Assembly (NCBI GenBank): GCA_016302195.1
Contig: JAEDOA010000005.1
Span: 1-36,825 of the forward strand
Direction of reading: 5' to 3'
DNA length: 36,825 bases
Source of the DNA: Erysipelotrichaceae bacterium
GTDB taxonomy: Bacteria > Bacillota_I > Bacilli_A > Erysipelotrichales > Erysipelotrichaceae
Positions 25,100 to 34,190 of this stretch are shown here, one piece after another. Position 1 is the first letter of the stretch. Each line of letters begins with the position of its first letter. The position numbers and the translations under genes were made by a program. Below the pieces are notes generated by a model, which made no database searches, was not told the origin of the DNA, and saw nothing but the letters and a program-made list of their open reading frames with translations.

Positions 25100-26626
25100 T
25101 TATCTTCTTCCAGCCTGTTCACAAGGCAATACTGTACAAGGGTCAACCTGGACACCATCAATATAAACACCAACATCAACATGTGGTCCCGATCCAACTC
25201 CTGTATTACCAATCTGGCCTATTACGGTTCCACGCAGCACTGCATCGCCAACGTTGTAATATCCTGGAACATTCATGTGCAGATAACGCATAACAATGCC
25301 CTTTGAGCAATCCACATAGTAGTAATTGCCCATTCTTGACTCATATCCTTTTTCAATGATAGTGCAATCGCAACAAGCCAATACCGGCCCATATGGATTA
25401 TACAAGTCAATGAAATCACAGCCGTTATGGCCCGCATAGCCATAATAGTCACAGTATATATATGGATTATTACATGGCAATGAGAAGAAAATTCCTCTAT
25501 CATCATAGGCTGCATTGTTATAGCGATATTGGCCTACTGTAGGCTCAACAACGACCTTAACAAAATCCTGACGATAGCCTGAAATAACTCCATTAACATA
25601 AATATCAGTATATAATGCATCATTGTAGCCCTCTTGAGGTGCTACATCCTCAACAACTTGTCCCACTCTTAAATCTTCATCATATGTATAGACGGAATTA
25701 TCTGGATATGTTACTTCTTTAACATATCTTTGTTGTTCAACAACAACGCTTAATGGAGAATCAAAGTAAGTAACATTAAGTTTTTGACCAGCTACGATTG
25801 GCTGATTAATATCAGTTAGTGACTCGTTAAGCGAAACGATTTGGGTTGAAGTCATACTATGCTTTCTTGCTACTGCGGCAATTGTTTCATACTCTTCTAC
25901 AGTATAATACTTCATTTCCTTATTTCTTCCATAACAAATATAATGGAAAATATCATCGATGCTTGAAAAAACCTCATCAACATTAACACCAACCTCTTTT
26001 GCCTTAATCGTTTCTTCTAGATAAACATTAATGTCCTGCTGACCATATGTTTCCAAGTCGATTATATCTTGATGATTTGATAATTTGACATAGGTGTTTT
26101 CATCAGTAAAACACAAAACAAATTTCTTTAATGCCTCAGAAAAGTCATCAACTGATTTTACATAAACTGTATCTTTTAAATTCTGATCACTATCAAATAT
26201 ATCTATTTGAAATGCCTTGATGACAAACTTTTCATTCTTAATTAGATAATCAATAATTTGCTGGTCTTTATTTTCAAAATTCCAGCATGAATTCTCTGTA
26301 ATCGTATAAATATTCTGATCCAAAGAAATATTGTATCCTTCAAAGTCAGTACCAATCAACATATTCTGCTGCTTTAAAATTTCCTGCTTCAGGATATTCT
26401 GATCGTATAAAACCCCTATCAAGTTACCACTATCATACAACTTGGTAATCTTTGTAGGTTTTAACGAAATAGAATCGATTGTTTGATTTATATAGGCTTT
26501 TTCTTCCTTAATAGCGACTGAATCTATTGTCAAACTCTTTCCAATATTACTTGGAAACCAATAACTTATAAATATCGAAATGAACGCACTAAAAACTATC
26601 AAAATCAATTTTTGGTTTCTATTCAT
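25100..26626 (-). CDS. M23-family (LytM-type) peptidase with an atypical metal site
   Basis: Exported murein endopeptidase-like protein, 508 aa. Residues 6-24 form a signal anchor. A long N-terminal region of unknown type precedes a LysM-like segment (YETIAAVARKHSMTSTQIVSLN) and a G5-like beta region (about 290-350). The C-terminal M23 domain has His400 and Asp404 (HNGCD), the catalytic-type His450 (RYLH), and GSGPHVDV. The last should be H-x-H; here the second, zinc-ligand His is Asp484 (GAT, 25175-25177). The protein may be inactive or may use Asp as ligand. I prefer ATG 26626 with GAGGG 5 bases upstream over a GTG at 26632. It overlaps the dnaB end by 8 bases. Confidence 0.88.
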   Translation of the reverse strand: MNRNQKLILIVFSAFISIFISYWFPSNIGKSLTIDSVAIKEEKAYINQTIDSISLKPTKITKLYDSGNLIGVLYDQNILKQEILKQQNMLIGTDFEGYNISLDQNIYTITENSCWNFENKDQQIIDYLIKNEKFVIKAFQIDIFDSDQNLKDTVYVKSVDDFSEALKKFVLCFTDENTYVKLSNHQDIIDLETYGQQDINVYLEETIKAKEVGVNVDEVFSSIDDIFHYICYGRNKEMKYYTVEEYETIAAVARKHSMTSTQIVSLNESLTDINQPIVAGQKLNVTYFDSPLSVVVEQQRYVKEVTYPDNSVYTYDEDLRVGQVVEDVAPQEGYNDALYTDIYVNGVISGYRQDFVKVVVEPTVGQYRYNNAAYDDRGIFFSLPCNNPYIYCDYYGYAGHNGCDFIDLYNPYGPVLACCDCTIIEKGYESRMGNYYYVDCSKGIVMRYLHMNVPGYYNVGDAVLRGTVIGQIGNTGVGSGPHVDVGVYIDGVQVDPCTVLPCEQAGRR

Positions 26627-27968
26627 CTTCACCCTCTACTTTCTCTTTATCGATAAACTGATTGTACTTTGATTGGAAAGCTAAATCTATGTTTGCTAAA
26701 GCGCCATTACGGTGCTTGGCTATTAAAACTTTTATGTCCTGAGTGTCTTTTCTGGTGCCATCTTCGTTTTCATTAGCGGCCTTATCACGATGTAAAAACA
26801 TTACCAGATCGGCATCCTGCTCGATTGCCCCAGATTCTCTCAAATCTGACAATACAGGATATTTTCCTTTTTCTCCCTTTTCAACTGAACGTGACAATTG
26901 AGATAGAGCAATTACTGGAACATTTAATTCTCTAGCTAACTGCTTTAAAGAACGAGATATCTCCGATACTTCCTGCTGACGATTATCGCCATGAGATGTA
27001 GATGGAGCTATCAGCTGCAAATAATCGATAATAATCAAATCGAGCCCATTGCTTTCTTTTAATTTACGGCACTTAGCGAAGACATCATTTACCTTGATTA
27101 CCGAGGAATCATCCATGTAAATACTTGCTGTTGACAAGTCTTTTGTTGCCCTATCAATTTTGGCCCAATCCTGGTTGGAAATGTTCTTGCCTGTTCTAAT
27201 CTTTTCAGAGTCAACTGATGCTTTAGCTGCCAGCATTCTCATTGCTAGATGAATTGCTGGCATTTCCAATGAGAAAACAGCAACCTTTTTCTTAAATATA
27301 GTAGCCGATTTACTTGCTATATTAAGCGCAAAGGCAGTTTTACCGACAGATGGACGAGCCGCCACAATAACCAAATCGCCATTTTGAAAACCGTTGGTTA
27401 CCTTATCGATATACTTAAAGCCTGAAGGTACACCAGTAATCTGCTTACTACTTTGTAATTCATTAATTCTCTCTATAACCTGAGATATTGCCTGTTTACT
27501 ACTGATAAATTCAGTAGTTTTTCTCTCTCTTGATACTTCTGTTATTTTAGTTTCGGCCTCATTTAAAACATCTAAAGGCGAATACTGCTGCTGATAACAT
27601 TTTTCTCTGATGTTTTCACATACCTCTATCATCTTTCTTAATAAAGACTTTTCTTTAATAAGGGTGAGATAGTAGGCGCTATTTGATGAAGAAATCGCCA
27701 CATCGGTTAAATGAAAAATGTATTCCATTCCACCAGCCTTATCCAATTTTTGAGTATCTGATAACCTAGTAATAACCGATTGAGCATCAATAGGATTTTG
27801 CTGCTTCTGCAGTTCGGATATCGCATCGTAGATTTTTTTATGTTTTTCATCAAAGAAATCGCTTATTTGTAATGCCTCATCAAAAACCAGCGTTTGGGTC
27901 TGGGGATATAAAAGGATAGATCCCAATAATGCTTCTTCTGCTTCTATACTTGCTGGAACATTTGCCAT
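26619..27968 (-). CDS. dnaB: replicative DNA helicase DnaB
   Basis: Hexameric helicase that unwinds DNA ahead of the replication fork (named DnaC in Bacillus), 449 aa. The N-terminal domain (1-100) opens PASIEAEEALLGSIL. The RecA-like domain has the Walker A ARPSVGKTA with Lys210, the Walker B LDLIIIDYLQLI and the arginine-rich LSDLRESGAIEQDADLVMFLHR. No intein is present. AAAGGAGG lies 5 bases before the ATG. The order rplI-dnaB matches that of Bacillus. Confidence 0.98.
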   Translation of the reverse strand: MANVPASIEAEEALLGSILLYPQTQTLVFDEALQISDFFDEKHKKIYDAISELQKQQNPIDAQSVITRLSDTQKLDKAGGMEYIFHLTDVAISSSNSAYYLTLIKEKSLLRKMIEVCENIREKCYQQQYSPLDVLNEAETKITEVSRERKTTEFISSKQAISQVIERINELQSSKQITGVPSGFKYIDKVTNGFQNGDLVIVAARPSVGKTAFALNIASKSATIFKKKVAVFSLEMPAIHLAMRMLAAKASVDSEKIRTGKNISNQDWAKIDRATKDLSTASIYMDDSSVIKVNDVFAKCRKLKESNGLDLIIIDYLQLIAPSTSHGDNRQQEVSEISRSLKQLARELNVPVIALSQLSRSVEKGEKGKYPVLSDLRESGAIEQDADLVMFLHRDKAANENEDGTRKDTQDIKVLIAKHRNGALANIDLAFQSKYNQFIDKEKVEGEDE

Positions 27969-27999
27969 AATAGCCTCCTTTCACTCCCCATTTAGGGTA

Positions 28000-28443
28000 T
28001 TAGTTAGTAACTTTTACTTTGACTGTTGCAATAACGTCCTTAAATAATTCAATTTTTAAATCATAAGTTCCCAGAGAAGTAATGTTCTCCTTGTCGATAA
28101 ACTTACGTTTATCCAAAGCAATATTATACTGTTTTTGCATCAATTCGCAAATTTTAACAGTTGAAACACTGCCAAATAATTTTCCATCTTTTCCAGATTT
28201 AATTTGAAATGTTAAAACTATCTTTTCAATTTTTTCTTTTAAAGCTATTGCTTCCTGTTTTTTTTCTTCGAGAAATGCTTGCTGCTGCTTTTTCTGATCT
28301 GAGAGAATTTCCATTGCTTTCTCACTTGCTAAAACAGCTAATTTATTTCTTAATAAGTAATTTCTTCCATATCCATCACTTACTTCTACTATTTCATCTT
28401 TTTTTCCGACATTTTTAACGTCCTTCAACAGAATTACTTTCAT
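28000..28443 (-). CDS. rplI: 50S ribosomal protein L9
   Basis: L9 (147 aa) has the N-terminal domain [30 protein letters not shown], a long Lys/Glu-rich connecting helix, and the C-terminal domain with [16 protein letters not shown] chose ATG 28443 with AGGAG 9 bases upstream, over GTG 28449. The gene starts inside gdpP: 29 bases overlap. Confidence 0.97.
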   Translation of the reverse strand: MKVILLKDVKNVGKKDEIVEVSDGYGRNYLLRNKLAVLASEKAMEILSDQKKQQQAFLEEKKQEAIALKEKIEKIVLTFQIKSGKDGKLFGSVSTVKICELMQKQYNIALDKRKFIDKENITSLGTYDLKIELFKDVIATVKVKVTN

Positions 28444-30412
28444 TTTCACTCACTCCTTCTTGTTGATATTGGGTTATGGCATTCAATAGTTGCTCTTTCA
28501 TAGTCGAAACTGTCGTATTGCTCTTTTGCAATCCAGCAGCATTGAAATGTCCTCCTCCACCCATTTTCTCCATAATCAATTGAACATTAACTTTTCCATT
28601 ACTTCTAGCAGAGATAGATACTGTATTGTTATCCGTCTGTGCAATCACAAATGCCGCTTCAACATCTTTAAAGCCACATATATAATTTGCGCCCTGAGCA
28701 AGAGATGTCCTTGACATATTACCACAGGCAGCATTAACTGCACTGACAACAATATTTCCAGATAATATCATTATGGACTTAGTTATATTACTCTTATTTA
28801 TGAAATCCTGCAAATCTTCTTTTAACCAATCATTTGCCAAAGTAAGATCAGCTTTCTGTTTTTTTAAGAAAGAACATACTTCAAATGTTCTAAAACTGCA
28901 TCTGCTTTTTAAACTATCAGTATCTACTAACAAGCCAGCATACATAATTGATGATTCGATTTGCGTCAACTGTATTTCGTTACTAACATATTGAATCATC
29001 TCACTTAGCAATTCTACCGTAGAAGAGGCAGATGGTTCATTATAAATCATTAATGCTGCTATATTATCCTCACTCTTTTTACGGTGATGATCAATAATAG
29101 CCACCTGTTTGGCAACTGTTACCAGCTTGCTTGCTGCAGTCAAATCGATGCTATGGTGATCTACTACTACAACTAAGCTATTATCATCAAGCAATGACAA
29201 TGCTTCTTTTTCATTAACAAAAATATGATCCTCCATCAGAGAAAGAATATTTTCATTAAATATTGCCTGGCATACTGGCTCAACTGTAACATCATTAAAT
29301 ATTAGATAGCTTGTCTTTGAGCAGCTACTAGCTATTTTACTAACCGCAATTAATGAACCTAGACAGTCCAAATCCGCATCCTTGTGGCCTACTACAATTA
29401 CATTACTGCTATCTTTAATGAGCTTTTCTAAACTAGAGGCCATTACTCTTGCTCTAACCTTTGATACCTTTTCGGTTGCTTCAGAACTTGTACCATAGAA
29501 TACAACTTCCTTTTCTTTTTGTTTAACAGCAACCTGGTCACCACCACGGGAAAGCACCAATTCAAGATATTTATTCAAGGCATCATCTGCTTCATCATAA
29601 TCCAAATAATCATAAACAAAACTCATACTGCAGGTAATATCGACCTTTAGATCCTTTGCGCTTTGTTTTACCTGCTGTAAAATATCAAACCTCGATTTAA
29701 TCATTATGTCAAAATGTTGCTTATCTAGCACAACAAACAGTCTATCGCTTTTAATCCTTCTTACCAATCCGCCACAATCAACTACCCATTGAATTACCTT
29801 CTGACGAATATCAGTGTTAATTAAGGCGATACGCTGTTCATCCTCGTTTTGGATTGTTTCGCTATAGTTATCTAGATTAATCAATCCTAAAACAACCTGC
29901 TGGTTTTCATAACGGGCTAATAAATTTGTATACTCAGTAATATCCTTTATCAACAAAGCCTGATCATCATCACATTTGGTCAGTTGATATATTTTATCGT
30001 CAACTGTAACTGTTACATCCTTATATACACCCTTTAATAACAGTTCACTTTCGGCAAAAACCTCTGTTATTTTCTTACCCATGATATCTGTTATTTCCTT
30101 CAAAACAAAGTCATTGACCCAGGAAACCCTAAACTCATCGTCAAAAACTATGACACCAACTTTACCATATTCGAACGCTTCCTTTGCCTCATTACCTAAA
30201 GCTCTATTAACATCAGTTGTTCTTTTCTTTTTTTCAAACTCATAAAAGATAAAAAAGTATGTTATTTCAATAGCGAAAATGAGCATATAGATATATATCA
30301 AAAAGTTGTGATCAATCTTTAAAACAAAATCAAAAAGCAGAATAACGCCTATCTGAATAACAAATATAATCAAAAAGTATAATTTAAGTTTATCTATTTT
30401 GCTGTTGAACAT
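28415..30412 (-). CDS. gdpP: cyclic-di-AMP phosphodiesterase GdpP
   Basis: Membrane-bound enzyme that cleaves c-di-AMP to pApA, 665 aa. Two membrane helices (about 11-29 and 36-56), a PAS domain (about 75-155), a degenerate GGDEF domain (about 170-300, no GGDEF motif), then DHH and DHHA1 domains. Catalytic motifs are [12 protein letters not shown] (His343, Asp345, Asp347, Asp349), VVDHHS (418-420), IIDHHRK (441-443) and GGGHFNAAG near the C-terminus. c-di-AMP controls potassium and cell-wall homeostasis in Firmicutes. It overlaps the upstream DUF2232 gene by 23 bases and the downstream rplI by 29, so the block is tightly coupled. Confidence 0.97.
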   Translation of the reverse strand: MFNSKIDKLKLYFLIIFVIQIGVILLFDFVLKIDHNFLIYIYMLIFAIEITYFFIFYEFEKKKRTTDVNRALGNEAKEAFEYGKVGVIVFDDEFRVSWVNDFVLKEITDIMGKKITEVFAESELLLKGVYKDVTVTVDDKIYQLTKCDDDQALLIKDITEYTNLLARYENQQVVLGLINLDNYSETIQNEDEQRIALINTDIRQKVIQWVVDCGGLVRRIKSDRLFVVLDKQHFDIMIKSRFDILQQVKQSAKDLKVDITCSMSFVYDYLDYDEADDALNKYLELVLSRGGDQVAVKQKEKEVVFYGTSSEATEKVSKVRARVMASSLEKLIKDSSNVIVVGHKDADLDCLGSLIAVSKIASSCSKTSYLIFNDVTVEPVCQAIFNENILSLMEDHIFVNEKEALSLLDDNSLVVVVDHHSIDLTAASKLVTVAKQVAIIDHHRKKSEDNIAALMIYNEPSASSTVELLSEMIQYVSNEIQLTQIESSIMYAGLLVDTDSLKSRCSFRTFEVCSFLKKQKADLTLANDWLKEDLQDFINKSNITKSIMILSGNIVVSAVNAACGNMSRTSLAQGANYICGFKDVEAAFVIAQTDNNTVSISARSNGKVNVQLIMEKMGGGGHFNAAGLQKSNTTVSTMKEQLLNAITQYQQEGVSENESNSVEGR

Positions 30413-31349
30413 TTTTCAGATACCTTTCTATTGTCCTCTTTCTAATATCAGTAAAGACGTCAAATACACCAATAATAAATACTATTGATGCTAAAAACAA
30501 GCACAATACTCCTACTAATAGTCCAAGTAGTCCGCTCTTTTTTGGATAAGCTAATGAAATAAAAGTAACGATAAAGATATAGCCAAAACAGAAACAGATT
30601 AACTCAACCACTGTAAAAGGGGCAATCAAATACTCATTGACAAAAGATGGATTAATAAATCTTCCAATTACAAAGCCTACCATTATTACCCCTATAATGA
30701 TTTTCAGCCATAAAGGACAATAAATTTGACTGATTGGCTTCATTGGAGGTAAGTCCATTTTTAATTTCTTTAATGCTAAATAATTGAGGAAATGAACTAA
30801 AATTCCCTCTAATACACTGCTCAATACTGAAGCAATAATGAAAATTGTCAAAATAAAGTTTTGATCAAACATTTGAGAAAACATTTCAGAACTGATTCCC
30901 ATTTGGGCAAATGACTGATTAAGCATTTGCTGGTACAGTTGTAATTCTCCTGCTACATCATAGCCAAAGAAACTCGCAAATAGGAAAGTAGATACTATCA
31001 TTACCACAAGAGATATTAAGATAACAGAACAAATCAAAAATGTTGCGCTTCTTCCGTTAATAAAGCCTTGAGCATAAACTATACCCGCAATAATTGAGGC
31101 TATCATATAAAAAGTCGTTGTAGAAATAATCCCACTTAAGATGCTTGTCAACAAGATCATCGCAAAAGAGGTCATTATTGTGTCTCTCAAATCGAATTTA
31201 CAACGATATACCACAATTACAACTGGAACAATCCAAAAAAAGTATACTTCCAAACTATTGGCAAGAATACGATTAATATATACAAGTACGCCGACTAACG
31301 CGGTGAAAAGAGCACCATAGGTAATACTACTAACAGAGTTTCGACGCAT
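30390..31349 (-). CDS. DUF2232 (YybS-like) membrane protein
   Basis: Integral membrane protein of 319 aa with about eight hydrophobic segments, for example LFTALVGVLVYINRILA, FLICSVILISLVVMIVSTFLFA and LLGLLVGVLCLFLASIVFIIG. The sequence type and position before gdpP, rplI and dnaB match yybS of Bacillus. Its function is not established; membership of the ECF-transporter-like fold group has been suggested for such proteins. ATG 31349 is preceded by AAGGAGG at 6 bases; the 12 codons upstream of it overlap the promoter leader. It is the first gene of the operon. Confidence 0.88.
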   Translation of the reverse strand: MRRNSVSSITYGALFTALVGVLVYINRILANSLEVYFFWIVPVVIVVYRCKFDLRDTIMTSFAMILLTSILSGIISTTTFYMIASIIAGIVYAQGFINGRSATFLICSVILISLVVMIVSTFLFASFFGYDVAGELQLYQQMLNQSFAQMGISSEMFSQMFDQNFILTIFIIASVLSSVLEGILVHFLNYLALKKLKMDLPPMKPISQIYCPLWLKIIIGVIMVGFVIGRFINPSFVNEYLIAPFTVVELICFCFGYIFIVTFISLAYPKKSGLLGLLVGVLCLFLASIVFIIGVFDVFTDIRKRTIERYLKNVQQQNR

Positions 31350-31374
31350 AAAAATCCTCCTTAAAGTTATACAT

Positions 31375-31403
31375 ATTATAAACATTTTATACTTTTTTGT
31401 AAA
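31375..31403 (-). promoter_or_regulatory. promoter of the DUF2232-gdpP-rplI-dnaB operon
   Basis: TTTACA (31398-31403), 17-base spacer, TATAAT (31375-31380). It overlaps the putative promoter of the divergent small gene at 31424. Confidence 0.8.
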
Positions 31404-31411
31404 TTTTACGG

Positions 31412-31417
31412 TATACT
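31412..31417 (+). promoter_or_regulatory. -10 box placed for a leaderless transcript
   Basis: TATACT ends 6 bases before the ATG at 31424, so the expected start site is the A of the start codon. The -35 is weak (TTATAC at 31387-31392, 19-base spacing). No ribosome binding site is present. Confidence 0.4.
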
Positions 31418-31423
31418 AGTGCT

Positions 31424-31762
31424 ATGAACCCAATTAGTTTATTTAGTCATATCTGTAATTTCTTATCAATAAAGACTCCCAAAATATTAATAAAGCAGTC
31501 ACTACCAAATGACAAATTGAATGCGGTTTTTCTTTCCAAGAATTCTCAGATTCTAATTAGAAAAAATACCCCTTTTGACTATCAAAGCATCCTTCAATTT
31601 ACGGTTGCTGCTTTCTTCTATTATCAAAATATTAACAAGATAGCCTACGATATTGAAGAAGCGCTTGTTTTTTCCAAAAACTATTTTGATAAATTCTATC
31701 AAACTGAACTAATAATCGAGGATGATGATAAGGATTTATTAATGAACATTGTCGTAAAATAA
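31424..31762 (+). CDS. small protein of unknown function
   Basis: A 112-residue protein, MNPISLFSHICNFL at the start, then a mixed helical part, FTVAAFFYYQNINKI, and an acidic C-terminus (IIEDDDKDLL). No signal peptide or known motif. Coding is supported by a clean frame filling the space between divergent gdpP-operon promoter and a shared terminator that starts at the stop codon. It lacks a Shine-Dalgarno sequence, and a -10 box lies at leaderless distance. I do not recognise it. Confidence 0.65.
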   Translation: MNPISLFSHICNFLSIKTPKILIKQSLPNDKLNAVFLSKNSQILIRKNTPFDYQSILQFTVAAFFYYQNINKIAYDIEEALVFSKNYFDKFYQTELIIEDDDKDLLMNIVVK

Positions 31763-31789
31763 AAATGGTTGATACTCTCAACCATTTTT
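31761..31789. terminator. bidirectional terminator
   Basis: A 12-bp stem (31761-31772 with 31778-31789) with 5-base loop and A/T runs on both sides. It terminates the small plus-strand gene and the minus-strand rpsF-ssb-rpsR operon. Confidence 0.9.
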
Positions 31790-31792
31790 TCA

Positions 31793-32026
31793 TTAATCAA
31801 CTACGTATGGTAATAAAGCCATTTGACGAGCACGTTTGATAGCTACAGCTAACATACGTTGATACTTAGCACTTGTTCCAGTAACTCTACGAGGAATAAT
31901 CTTTCCGTTTGGAGAAATGAATTTCTTTAATAATTCAGTATCAGTATAGTCAATATACTCAATCTTATTCTTTGTAAAGTAACAAACCTTTTTTCTGCTA
32001 GGTCTTTGTTTCTTGTTATATGCCAT
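31793..32026 (-). CDS. rpsR: 30S ribosomal protein S18
   Basis: S18 (77 aa) pairs with S6 on the platform of the small subunit. Signature segments are [36 protein letters not shown] and [21 protein letters not shown]. Third gene of the rpsF-ssb-rpsR operon, 11 bases after ssb. Confidence 0.98.
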   Translation of the reverse strand: MAYNKKQRPSRKKVCYFTKNKIEYIDYTDTELLKKFISPNGKIIPRRVTGTSAKYQRMLAVAIKRARQMALLPYVVD

Positions 32027-32037
32027 TATTGTCCTTT

Positions 32038-32481
32038 CTAGAATGGTAAATCGTCACTTGATATTTTCAATGTTGGTGTTGTATCTACCATATCATAATT
32101 ATCGTCAGCATAATATGGCTCACTTGCTGAACCATTCTGACGAGCATCACTTGTACTCTTGCTTTCCAAGAACGTTACTGAATCAACAACTACTTCAGTA
32201 ACATATACTTTTCTATTTGGAACATTGGGATCATCATAATTTCTAGTTTGAATTCTTCCTTCTACTCCAATTTGTGATCCTTTACGCAAATAACTGCACA
32301 TCAACTCAGCTGTTTTTTCCCAAGCTACACAATTAATAAAATCTGCTTCTTGAGTTGTGCTGTTTTGTCTTTTTGGTCTACTAACAGCCAAAGTAAACGA
32401 ACATACTGATCTGCCTGTGTTAGTTTTTCGCATTTGTGGATCTTGTGTCAATCGACCAACTAAGATTACACGATTAATCAT
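32038..32481 (-). CDS. ssb: single-stranded DNA-binding protein
   Basis: SSB (147 aa): an OB-fold domain over about residues 1-105 with [42 protein letters not shown] and [16 protein letters not shown], a short polar linker, and the canonical acidic tail SSDDLPF that recruits partner proteins. The tail and length are those of a primary SSB. It is between rpsF and rpsR as in most Firmicutes. Confidence 0.98.
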   Translation of the reverse strand: MINRVILVGRLTQDPQMRKTNTGRSVCSFTLAVSRPKRQNSTTQEADFINCVAWEKTAELMCSYLRKGSQIGVEGRIQTRNYDDPNVPNRKVYVTEVVVDSVTFLESKSTSDARQNGSASEPYYADDNYDMVDTTPTLKISSDDLPF

Positions 32482-32494
32482 TTTTATTCACCTA

Positions 32495-32779
32495 TTAATC
32501 TCTCTTGACGATCATATGACGAACTACACCAGCATTGATACGACAAATACGATCAAATTCGCTGATAGCATCATTGTTTGCACAAACAGTCAATACAACG
32601 TAATATCCTTTAGTCATATCTTCAATTCTATAAGCAAACTCTCTCATTCCCCATTCGTCTACTTTCTCAATAGTACCACCAGCACTTGTGATAATACCAT
32701 GTAAAGTATCGATAGTTTCTTTACGAGCTGCTTCTTCTAAAGAAGAGTTAAGGATATACATGATTTCATATTTTTTCAT
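32495..32779 (-). CDS. rpsF: 30S ribosomal protein S6
   Basis: S6 (94 aa) starts KKYEIMYILNSSLEE and contains DEWGMREFAYRIEDMTKGYYVVLT. The S6-S18 dimer is a known repressor of this operon in several bacteria. GGAGG precedes the ATG, and part of that site is paired in the leader hairpin (32785-32821). Confidence 0.98.
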   Translation of the reverse strand: MKKYEIMYILNSSLEEAARKETIDTLHGIITSAGGTIEKVDEWGMREFAYRIEDMTKGYYVVLTVCANNDAISEFDRICRINAGVVRHMIVKRD

Positions 32780-32784
32780 GATTT

Positions 32785-32821
32785 ACCTCCTTCCGGTCTA
32801 GCGGCCTTTTCAGGCAAGGAA
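32785..32821 (-). promoter_or_regulatory. S6:S18-binding leader of rpsF
   Basis: On the minus strand TCCTT (32816-32820) pairs with AAGGA (32788-32792), and GCC (32813-32815) with GGC (32804-32806) inside it, leaving an asymmetric loop with CCG (32794-32796). The 3' arm is part of the AGGAGG ribosome binding site (32786-32791). A bulged CCG beside a short stem is the hallmark of the S6:S18 leader, which imitates the 16S rRNA target. Folding by eye; class by motif and position. Confidence 0.75.
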
Positions 32822-32853
32822 TAAATTTTTAAAATTTAACCCATACGTAAAAT

Positions 32854-32882
32854 ATTTTATCAAACTTTTTTCGCCATGTAAA
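32854..32882 (-). promoter_or_regulatory. rpsF operon promoter
   Basis: TTTACA (32877-32882), 17-base spacer, TAAAAT (32854-32859). The leader is about 65 bases. No terminator is seen between pepP and this promoter, so some read-through from pepP is possible. Confidence 0.75.
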
Positions 32883-32935
32883 GGTCAAGAAATTCCTTTC
32901 ATTACATATTTATGGCAAAAAAGTTATAATCCTAT

Positions 32936-34180
32936 TTATTTATAGCGATTCATGAACTCTTCAATGTCATCTATTTCTTTAATGATATCACTGCTTAATT
33001 CTTCGCAACCATCATCAGTAATCAATAAATCATCTTCAATTCTAATGCCAATTCCTTCCTGCTCTAAATATAAACCAGGTTCATTAGTTATGACACAACC
33101 CTTGGTTAGTGGATAGCCGCTAATGGAGATATCATGGGTTTCTAAACCTAGCATATGGGATACACCATGCCAATAATAATCTCTTACGCTCTTGCCATTA
33201 TCTAATAATCCAATTGCTGACAATTCTTTTTGATAGAAATCAATAACCGCATTATTTAATTGAGCCAATGTTAATCCTGGTTTGGCCATCTGTCTTACTA
33301 GTTTATTTGCTCTTAAAACAATGTCGTAAATTTGTTTTTGTCTTTCAGTAAATCTACCATTTACTGGGAAGGTTCTAGTTATGTCAGAACTATATAATTG
33401 GTAAGCGGCTCCTAAATCACACAATACCAAATCATTGCTTTTAGCATATTGATTGTTTTGGCTGTAGTGTAGAATAGTCGCATTTTTACCTGTAGCGCAA
33501 ATTGTGGTAAAGGCATGGTCGCATTGCTTACATTTTAAAGTGAAATCGAAATAGGCTTCTAACTCATTTTCGTAAATATTTTCACGGCTATTTGCCATCA
33601 TAGTTTCAATTCCTTCTTTAGTTACAGAAATTGCCTTACGGATAACTTCTATTTCCTCTTGGTCCTTTTGTGATCTTAAGATAAAGATTTCCTTGAAAAT
33701 ATTCTTAACTTTCAATGAAGGATCTGCTTTAACAAAATCAGTGAACAGCTGAGAAACAACATTCTTTTGCGAAATCTCTTCTTTATCCAAATTACCGCAT
33801 AAGGTGAAGCTATTAGCCTGACCAAGACGGTGAATGTAATAAAAGATGTCATCCTGTAACGATTGAACATAACGGATATCTTCAATTGAACTTATCTCTC
33901 TTGCTTCATCCTCTTTAATCTTGCCGCCTACCCATTTCGCCATTTTTTCATCAAATGGTTCAATGAACAACATTTCACTGCTTTTTGCTGCTGAAAGCTT
34001 AATCAATACTAGATATAGATTTTCTCTTTCAATGCCAGTGAAGTAATAAAAACTTCTATCAACTTTAAATGGATACTTTTCATCACCAATAGAATATGGC
34101 GCTACCCCTGAATACATAACAGTTATTGAATACTCAGGTAGCATTTCTAACAATTTTTCTCTTCTTAACTTATAATTCAT
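32936..34180 (-). CDS. pepP: Xaa-Pro aminopeptidase (M24B)
   Basis: Metal-dependent aminopeptidase P that removes N-terminal residues before proline, 414 aa, cytoplasmic. An N-terminal AMP_N-type domain (1-170) has RSFYYFTGIERENLYLVL. In the pita-bread domain the metal ligands are seen in order: DLGAAYQLYSSDITRTF (two Asp), HGVSHMLGLETHD (His), ITNEPGLYL (Glu) and GIRIEDDLLI (Glu). GGAGAAG overlaps the ispD end and precedes the ATG, 10 bases after ispD. Confidence 0.94.
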   Translation of the reverse strand: MNYKLRREKLLEMLPEYSITVMYSGVAPYSIGDEKYPFKVDRSFYYFTGIERENLYLVLIKLSAAKSSEMLFIEPFDEKMAKWVGGKIKEDEAREISSIEDIRYVQSLQDDIFYYIHRLGQANSFTLCGNLDKEEISQKNVVSQLFTDFVKADPSLKVKNIFKEIFILRSQKDQEEIEVIRKAISVTKEGIETMMANSRENIYENELEAYFDFTLKCKQCDHAFTTICATGKNATILHYSQNNQYAKSNDLVLCDLGAAYQLYSSDITRTFPVNGRFTERQKQIYDIVLRANKLVRQMAKPGLTLAQLNNAVIDFYQKELSAIGLLDNGKSVRDYYWHGVSHMLGLETHDISISGYPLTKGCVITNEPGLYLEQEGIGIRIEDDLLITDDGCEELSSDIIKEIDDIEEFMNRYK

Positions 34181-34190
34181 AATCTTCTCC

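Noticed and set aside
25082..25515. Short open frames on both strands overlapping the M23 gene.
   Set aside because: They lie in other frames of a clearly coding region, are His/Gln-rich or low in complexity, and have no ribosome binding sites.
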